The position numbers and the translations under genes are program-made. A stretch of 64,000 nucleotides of DNA, taken from positions 4,526,001-4,590,000 of the forward strand of contig NGZR01000005.1 of NCBI GenBank assembly GCA_002197995.1, in the 5' to 3' direction. Numbering within the stretch: the stretch's first letter is position 1; the number at the start of each line of letters is the position of its first letter. This DNA is from Gaeumannomyces sp. JS-464. Lineage: Eukaryota > Ascomycota > Sordariomycetes > Magnaporthales > Magnaporthaceae. The notes under the pieces were generated by a model. That model did not search any database and was not told the origin of the DNA. It worked only from the letters and a program-made list of their open reading frames with translations. Of this stretch, positions 58,949 through 64,000 are shown piece by piece.

Positions 58949-60395
58949 TCAGCGCCGATCGTCCTGCGCAAAATACCTGGTGAAAAAGCCGCGGTAATGC
59001 TTCTCGCTCCCTAGCTGGGATATTTTCTCGATCTCTTTGGGCGTGAGCTTGAAGCTCGGTATCTAAGATCCGTGTAGGTTTCAGGGCACGATATTTCAGT
59101 TCGACATTCGGGCACTGGTGGAAAGCAGAAGCCACAAAACAAGTAACATACCTTGGTTTGATACTGGCGCATCCGGCTTTCGTTGGAGCTGGTCGTGATG
59201 GCAACGATTCCCTGGTCTACACACCAACGCAAGGCAATTTCGCTGGGGCTCACACCATACTTCTTGGCCAGGTCGGCATACGCCTCCTCAAGCGCGTCTC
59301 CCTTGGCAGCCTTTGTGACAGCCGTGAGCGGCCCGTAGGCCGACACAGTGATGTTCTTCTCGCGGTGGTACGCGAGTAGCTCGGTGCGGGGGAGCCATGG
59401 ATGCAATTCCACTTGGTTGACGGCAGGGGGGATCTTGGCCGTCTCGAGGATAGAGTCAAGATGAGGAATCAAGAAATTCGACACGCCGATGGATCTCACC
59501 CGTCCGCTGGCCTTGATTGCCTCGAGTTCTGCCCATTTGGCCTGCAGCTCCGCAGGCGACTTGGCCCAAAATGGGGAATGCAGCAGGTACAGGTCTACAT
59601 ATTCGAGACCAAGACGCTTGAGAGATGCGCTGAAGCATTCCTCAAGAGACCTTTCATCCTCGCCTGTTGTAGCCGGGTGTTACTGTCAGCCTCGCGTGCC
59701 TCGCATCGACCGCATACAGCGCCGGTTATCAACCAGCCGGTGGCGAGGCTTTGTGGTACTTACAGCCAGCCTTTGTGGTGACAAAGATGGATTCTCGGGG
59801 CACCCCAGACTCTTTTATAGCAGTCCCGAGCTCTTCCTCGTTCCGATACTCTGTTCCAAGGCTACAGAGTTAGCTCTACTCAAGCGTGTAAAGGCGTGTG
59901 CGGACACGGGGCCACGGACTTTCCGCGCCGTCCAGGTGGTTGAATCCGAGCTCGAGTGCCAGCTTCGTTAGTTCAACGATTTCCTTGGAAGGCTCATCGA
60001 CGCCCTTGCCCCTGACAAGCGCCGTTCCCAGTCCTAATCATAGCCGCAGTCAGCTTTTGTTCTGGGGTAGAGAGGGTAGAGTACTGGTCGACGTGGCTTG
60101 GGCCCCGAACTGTCTAGGCATACGGAAACCAAATCAAGGAGACAGGCAGGTCGCCGACATGTCCGCTGCCTAGGTACGTACCATAGGCCAACTAGAGTAG
60201 AGACGGGTCTAGGTTAGCTTCTCAACTCGAGGACAGGTGGTGCAGCCAGAGCATCCGGTTCAACCGTCTGCAGATACATGGACCCACCATTGGAATTTCG
60301 TGGCCATCGTTCAATTTCAGGTAAGGCAGGTAGCCTAGCTGCTTCGGGGACTCGCCCGACGCACCCGGCTTGTGGGAAGTGGTCTCAGAGTTCAT
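58949..60395 (-). CDS. Aldo/keto reductase (AKR family, fungal AKR3-like)
   Basis: A cytosolic NAD(P)H-dependent carbonyl reductase. The exons read [16 protein letters not shown] ... [31 protein letters not shown] ... [32 protein letters not shown] ... [29 protein letters not shown]; then [20 protein letters not shown] ... [20 protein letters not shown]; and a last exon [20 protein letters not shown] ... FAQDDRR. The catalytic Asp (NHLDGA), Lys (VTTKAG) and His ([10 protein letters not shown]) are present. The Tyr expected just before GTEYRNE is not: the junction near 59865 gives Leu or no clean splice. Exon 1 to exon 2 also needs one extra G. Both may be base-loss errors. Confidence 0.85.
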
Positions 60396-60894
60396 GGTTG
60401 TTTGGCTGAGGCACTGCGCTGGTGATGTAGGGGTCAGGCCAGAGGCCTCACAAGGGGCTTCACTGGACTAGATATACCGCTTGCTCTCGAGGTACATCGA
60501 GGGGTTATCGGAGGGAACATCATGGCCCAACGGAAATACCACAAGTTAACCCCGAGCTCCGCTTGTTCAACCTGAATCATGGGAGCCCATCTTGACCAAG
60601 AACTGCGAAAAGCAAAACGAGGAGGTAGCTGGTACCTAGCGAATGGGCGCTTTGCAAGTGGGTGGCTAAAGTGACAATTTCCCGAATCGGTCATAGGAGC
60701 GGAATGCACCGAGGGAAGGTGCACAAACCACCACAAGCTGTAATCACTTTCCCTGTATTCTTCGAAGCGTTTTTGCTCTAGCATGGCTCGTTCGATGGCG
60801 CCTTCGTAGCAGCAATCGTCATTTTCGCGTTCTTATGGCTACACTAAAATCAACGCGGACTGGCAGTTGTCCGATGGGCTGTTTCTAGCCTGGA
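60396..60894. other. AKR upstream region and XRCC4-like 3' flank
   Basis: About 500 bp. Short open frames only. No recognisable gene. Confidence 0.5.
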
Positions 60895-62323
60895 TCACAA
60901 CTCATCGTCTGTGTCGGTCTCATTACCTGCGTCGGCTAGAACTGGCGGCTTTGTCGGGGCTATGTATGCCGGGCGCTGACTGCGCGTCGTCAATGGTTTG
61001 GTGTGTCGGGAGGGGGGTGGCGATGGCGACTTTAGTACCCGTCTTGCCTCCTGAGAAGTCGATGAGTCTCCCTGTTTCTTCTTCCTCTCGCCTGCCTTCC
61101 CCTGATCCGCGGCGTGGCCGTCGGGTTCGCTCGCGGTGGCATCGCTGTCGCCATCGTCGGTGGTCTGCTGGTCTTCTGAGAGACCACCCTGGCTGTTCCT
61201 GTCCTTAATCTCAGTCTCTGGCAAGGGGTCTAGGTCCATCCCTTGAGGGCTGTCGTCATTTTTGTCGTCACCGTCGCTGCCGCCGGGTTGATCGGCTGGC
61301 GTCTTCCGCTTGGAACGTCGCGACGACGCGGGCGCGCGGGCTCGGTTAGGGCTGTGTTCTGGACTTGACTGGGCTGGCGCCAGAGCGTGCGGGTCGAGGT
61401 TGGCGTGCCTGATAATATCCTGCTGCTCACGGATCTTGGCCTTCTTCTCGTTGAGAAGGAGGCGGAATTTGTCGAGCAATGTCGCCTCATGGTCGCGCTT
61501 GGCGTTGATTAGCTCCTCGAGCTGGCTACTGAGCGCAGAGACGGCCTGTTCGAGCTCCTGAGCTTTGGCCCTGACAGAGGCGAGCTCTTCCTTCAGCTCC
61601 TCTCGGGATTCAATGGCGATGCCACACCACTGTGCCACGTCGCTGTCTTCCTCATCCTCATCCTTCTGCAGCGTTATGGTGCCAAGACGTTGCTAAGCGC
61701 CAGCCAATCATGCAGTTGGCACATGGTCAGCCACCAAACTACCGTTTTCGCCGGTTACGGCTCCCGGCCAAAAAAAAGCCTGGGGTTAGGGCAGGCACCA
61801 ACCGTGATGCCCTGGGCTTTCTTGCGGACAGTGATCTGGACTCGGTTAGACCGCAGGGCGGCTGTGAGCTGGATGTCGTCTAGGACCTGGCGCTCTAAGA
61901 GTGCTGATTCTAGGATGTGTTCCCACTCGCTGGGTAAGCACGGGCTTCCCGGCACCCTCAGATCCGCGATAGCGGCGTGTTGCACTGAGCAAGATTGTGT
62001 GTGCGAGGCGTGGGGTCAGCCAGCAAGCTCCCGCGGGCATATCAGGGTCTGAAACGCACGAAATATGGGTAGTCAGGGATCATCCTTGGCGGCGCGGGGC
62101 CGATCGCCGTCGAGGTGGGGATGGCGCGCAAGAAACAGACATCAAGGAAGACTCGTCCGGGTTGCTTACAGGTCACGACGTAAGGATTTTCGCCCTCGGT
62201 GGCCACCATCTTGACATCGAGCGGTTTCGCCCTCTTGGCCGGCGAGGGAGTTACATGGACCAACACAAAGGAGGAGCCGCCGCTGTCCGAGCGGGCGATC
62301 CTCAGAACGTGCGTGAGGGACAT
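60895..62323 (-). CDS. XRCC4/Lif1-like non-homologous end-joining protein
   Basis: The partner of DNA ligase IV in double-strand-break repair. Exons 62323-62170, 61984-61803 and 61692-60895 give 377 residues with no frame break. The N-terminal head is beta-rich (MSLTHVLRIARSDSGGSSFV; LVHVTPSPAKRAKPLDVKM; EWEHILESALLERQVLDDIQ; RSNRVQITVRKKAQGIT). It continues QRLGTITLQKDEDEEDSDVA and QWCGIAIESREELKEEL into a long coiled coil (KAQELEQAVSALSSQLEELI; LLLNEKKAKIREQQDIIRHA) typical of XRCC4 dimers. The C-terminal third is Ser/Asp/Lys-rich, with a basic KRKTPADQP-type signal, and ends ETDTDDEL. Assignment rests on the head/stalk order and the ESREEL-coiled-coil pattern. Upstream coding in another exon is possible before 62323 (LDNYTPESGI-like sequence precedes it). 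Confidence 0.82.
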
Positions 62324-64000
62324 CCGGTATTTCGGCGAGCGGATAAACAAACGAGAGATGCCGGACTCTGGCGTGTAGTTGTCGAGCGCGATGATGAAAC
62401 AGGATCAAATTGAAGGGTTGATAAAGACGGCGTGCCTAGCGGTTGATCACGCAGTGATTATTATTATTAAGGAGGGCTTAACGTAAATAGAAAACAAAAC
62501 AAGGCATACGACGACGGGCGGGCGCAGAGGAGGGGGCCAATATCAAAGGCAGGCGTGGGAGCGGACGGGCCGCGAGGCTGCCTATAATTACGGATCCCTA
62601 GCTGCCTGTGTTGTGGGGAAATGAAGACCCAAATTCCCCAGGATGACGCCACCTACTGGCTCCGCGGAATCTCGGGCTGGGGTTGGCCTTTCGGTAATTG
62701 ACGCAGCTGGGTGTCTGGCTGGCAATCCGACCAACACTCAAGCTCGACACTAACATGCAAGGGCCGCCCGCTCAGTCGCCGGTGGCTTGGAGGGATACCG
62801 GAGGCGCAAGCCCGAATTTTCGAAACAGGATCGGAGCTGTGGTCGTAGAGATTTCAGTGTCGAAATGCGCCGGAAGAGGACACCTGCGCTGGCAACATGT
62901 CCAACGCGACGTGTCGACATGGGCATCTTAATGCCTGTTCTTTTCCCACCGAGCACTTGCAACGAGCCTGCGAAGCATCCCACCCATTTGTTCGTGCGCG
63001 TCCAGGGGTGCACTTATCCATGGGAAGGCGCAGTGCTGCCAGCGCACACACGCGTCCGTTTCGCGCCCACCTCGCGTCCTGCCGCCCCGCCGACAATACG
63101 TGCTGGCTGCAGCTGCGGGTGCTCCAGCGTCAAGAGCGGCTAGCACAGGCGAGCACCCAGGTACCTGATGCTGAGTGGAGCTCGAACGTGCGCACAGATC
63201 ATTGGCGCGGCCTGCACGATTCTGGCCCACTTTGTCCCCGGGGCGGTCCACCGAAGCAACCACCAGCCACCCAGTCCCTGTTCCACTTACCTCTAGGCCC
63301 GACCTCTTCACTTCATGGGCGAAAAAAATGTGATTGACGTCCGCTCAGCAATCCAATTGTGGTCAACGTCACGAAATTTTTTTTTTTTTTTTTTTTGTGC
63401 ATCTCCATCCTGGTCTATGATTCACTTTATCTGTTGCGGATTGATTTGATTACTTGCGCCGCTTCCGGTTCATTTTGATCTTTCTCAGTGTCTCTCGGTG
63501 TTCCATTTCCTGGCCCGGCCGATCGCTCTCCCGGCATACTTGCCAGATTTTGGGCGCCGGCACCAGGGGTTTTGTCGCACGACTTGACGCAACGACTGCG
63601 TTCGGCTCCGTAAGCGCGGCCTGCGACCCCTGGCCACACAGGACGCAGCCAGCTCAATTCGACCCGACGACCAGTTCACCGTCAATCTTCTCATCCGCTC
63701 CACCCCAATCTGCATCCTCTTTTCGCCACACACGACCAATATCCCATCGCATCGGCCATCGCAATCGCGCTGGCGGCAAAATAGAGCAAATTCTGCAAGA
63801 GATTTATTTGCTTACACGGACCAACCAACGCCTTCTCCGCACGCGACGCACGACCCGCGAGCCCTTGATCGAATTAGGCTTGGTTGGCAAATTTGCGACA
63901 AAGCCGAACCCAACCCCCCCTTCCCCGACTCACGCCAATCACACAAACCTCGCAAGCGATGCTGTCTGGCCGTCTAGGTCATTGCTGTCGACTATGAATC
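62324..64000. other. XRCC4-like upstream region to window end
   Basis: About 1.7 kb. Only short open frames. It contains a T run at about 63376-63395 and a pyrimidine-rich tract near the end, suggesting the 5' region of a + strand gene beyond the window. Confidence 0.45.

Overview
The window comes from the nuclear genome of a filamentous ascomycete, most likely a Sordariomycete. Coding density is moderate. Introns are short (about 55-110 nt), with GTNNGN donors, CTAAC/CTGAC-type branch sites and YAG acceptors. The gene complement is fungal: alpha-tubulin opening MKGE, NOP12, PTA1/symplekin, a She3-like protein, DUF3433, COA3, SCO1, a choline kinase with a long N-terminus, and an XRCC4-like protein. 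CCTA/CCTG-rich tracts (tacctacctgcctg) lie between genes, as is common in this class. I cannot name the species. I recognised no tRNA, rRNA, CRISPR array, transposase or viral insertion by eye.

Layout. 0-12 kb: PPPDE peptidase (-, runs off the left edge), OLA1/YchF ATPase (+), alpha-tubulin (+), NOP12 (-), DEP1/SDS3-family Rpd3L subunit (+). 12-25 kb: COA3 (-, small, three exons), PTA1/symplekin (+), She3-like coiled-coil protein (+), and a 1094-residue fungal protein of unknown function (+). 25-27.6 kb: gene-poor, with coding-like remnants on both strands. 27.6-30.3 kb: DUF3433 membrane protein (+). 31.9-33.4 kb: uncharacterised protein (-). 33.4-39.9 kb: the longest stretch without a convincing gene, rich in homopolymers. 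40-51 kb: coiled-coil fungal protein (+), SPP1/CFP1 PHD protein (-), SCO1 (+), choline kinase (-). 51.7-62.3 kb: ankyrin-BTB protein (-), CECR5/HDHD5-like HAD hydrolase (+), SelO (-), aldo/keto reductase (-), XRCC4-like NHEJ protein (-). 62.3-64 kb: promoter-like sequence only.

The genes are housekeeping genes with no obvious functional cluster. Recurring themes are mitochondrial function (COA3 and SCO1 for cytochrome oxidase, SelO, the HAD hydrolase) and chromatin or RNA work (DEP1, SPP1, NOP12, PTA1). Several pairs are divergent across short shared promoters: NOP12/DEP1, COA3/PTA1, SPP1/SCO1 and ABTB1-like/HAD.

Two observations matter most. (1) Most otherwise intact genes carry one or more single-base frameshifts, and nearly all are cured by restoring one base in a short homopolymer. 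With those bases restored, spliced PTA1, DEP1, She3-like, SelO and the 1094-aa protein are each fully in frame. This points to systematic sequence or assembly error rather than pseudogenes. CDS spans below ignore these shifts and state where they fall. (2) The ankyrin-BTB gene contains two adjacent introns about 84% identical to each other, separated by a 13-nt microexon, with the similarity stopping at the splice sites. This looks like an intron copied as a unit (introner-like gain).
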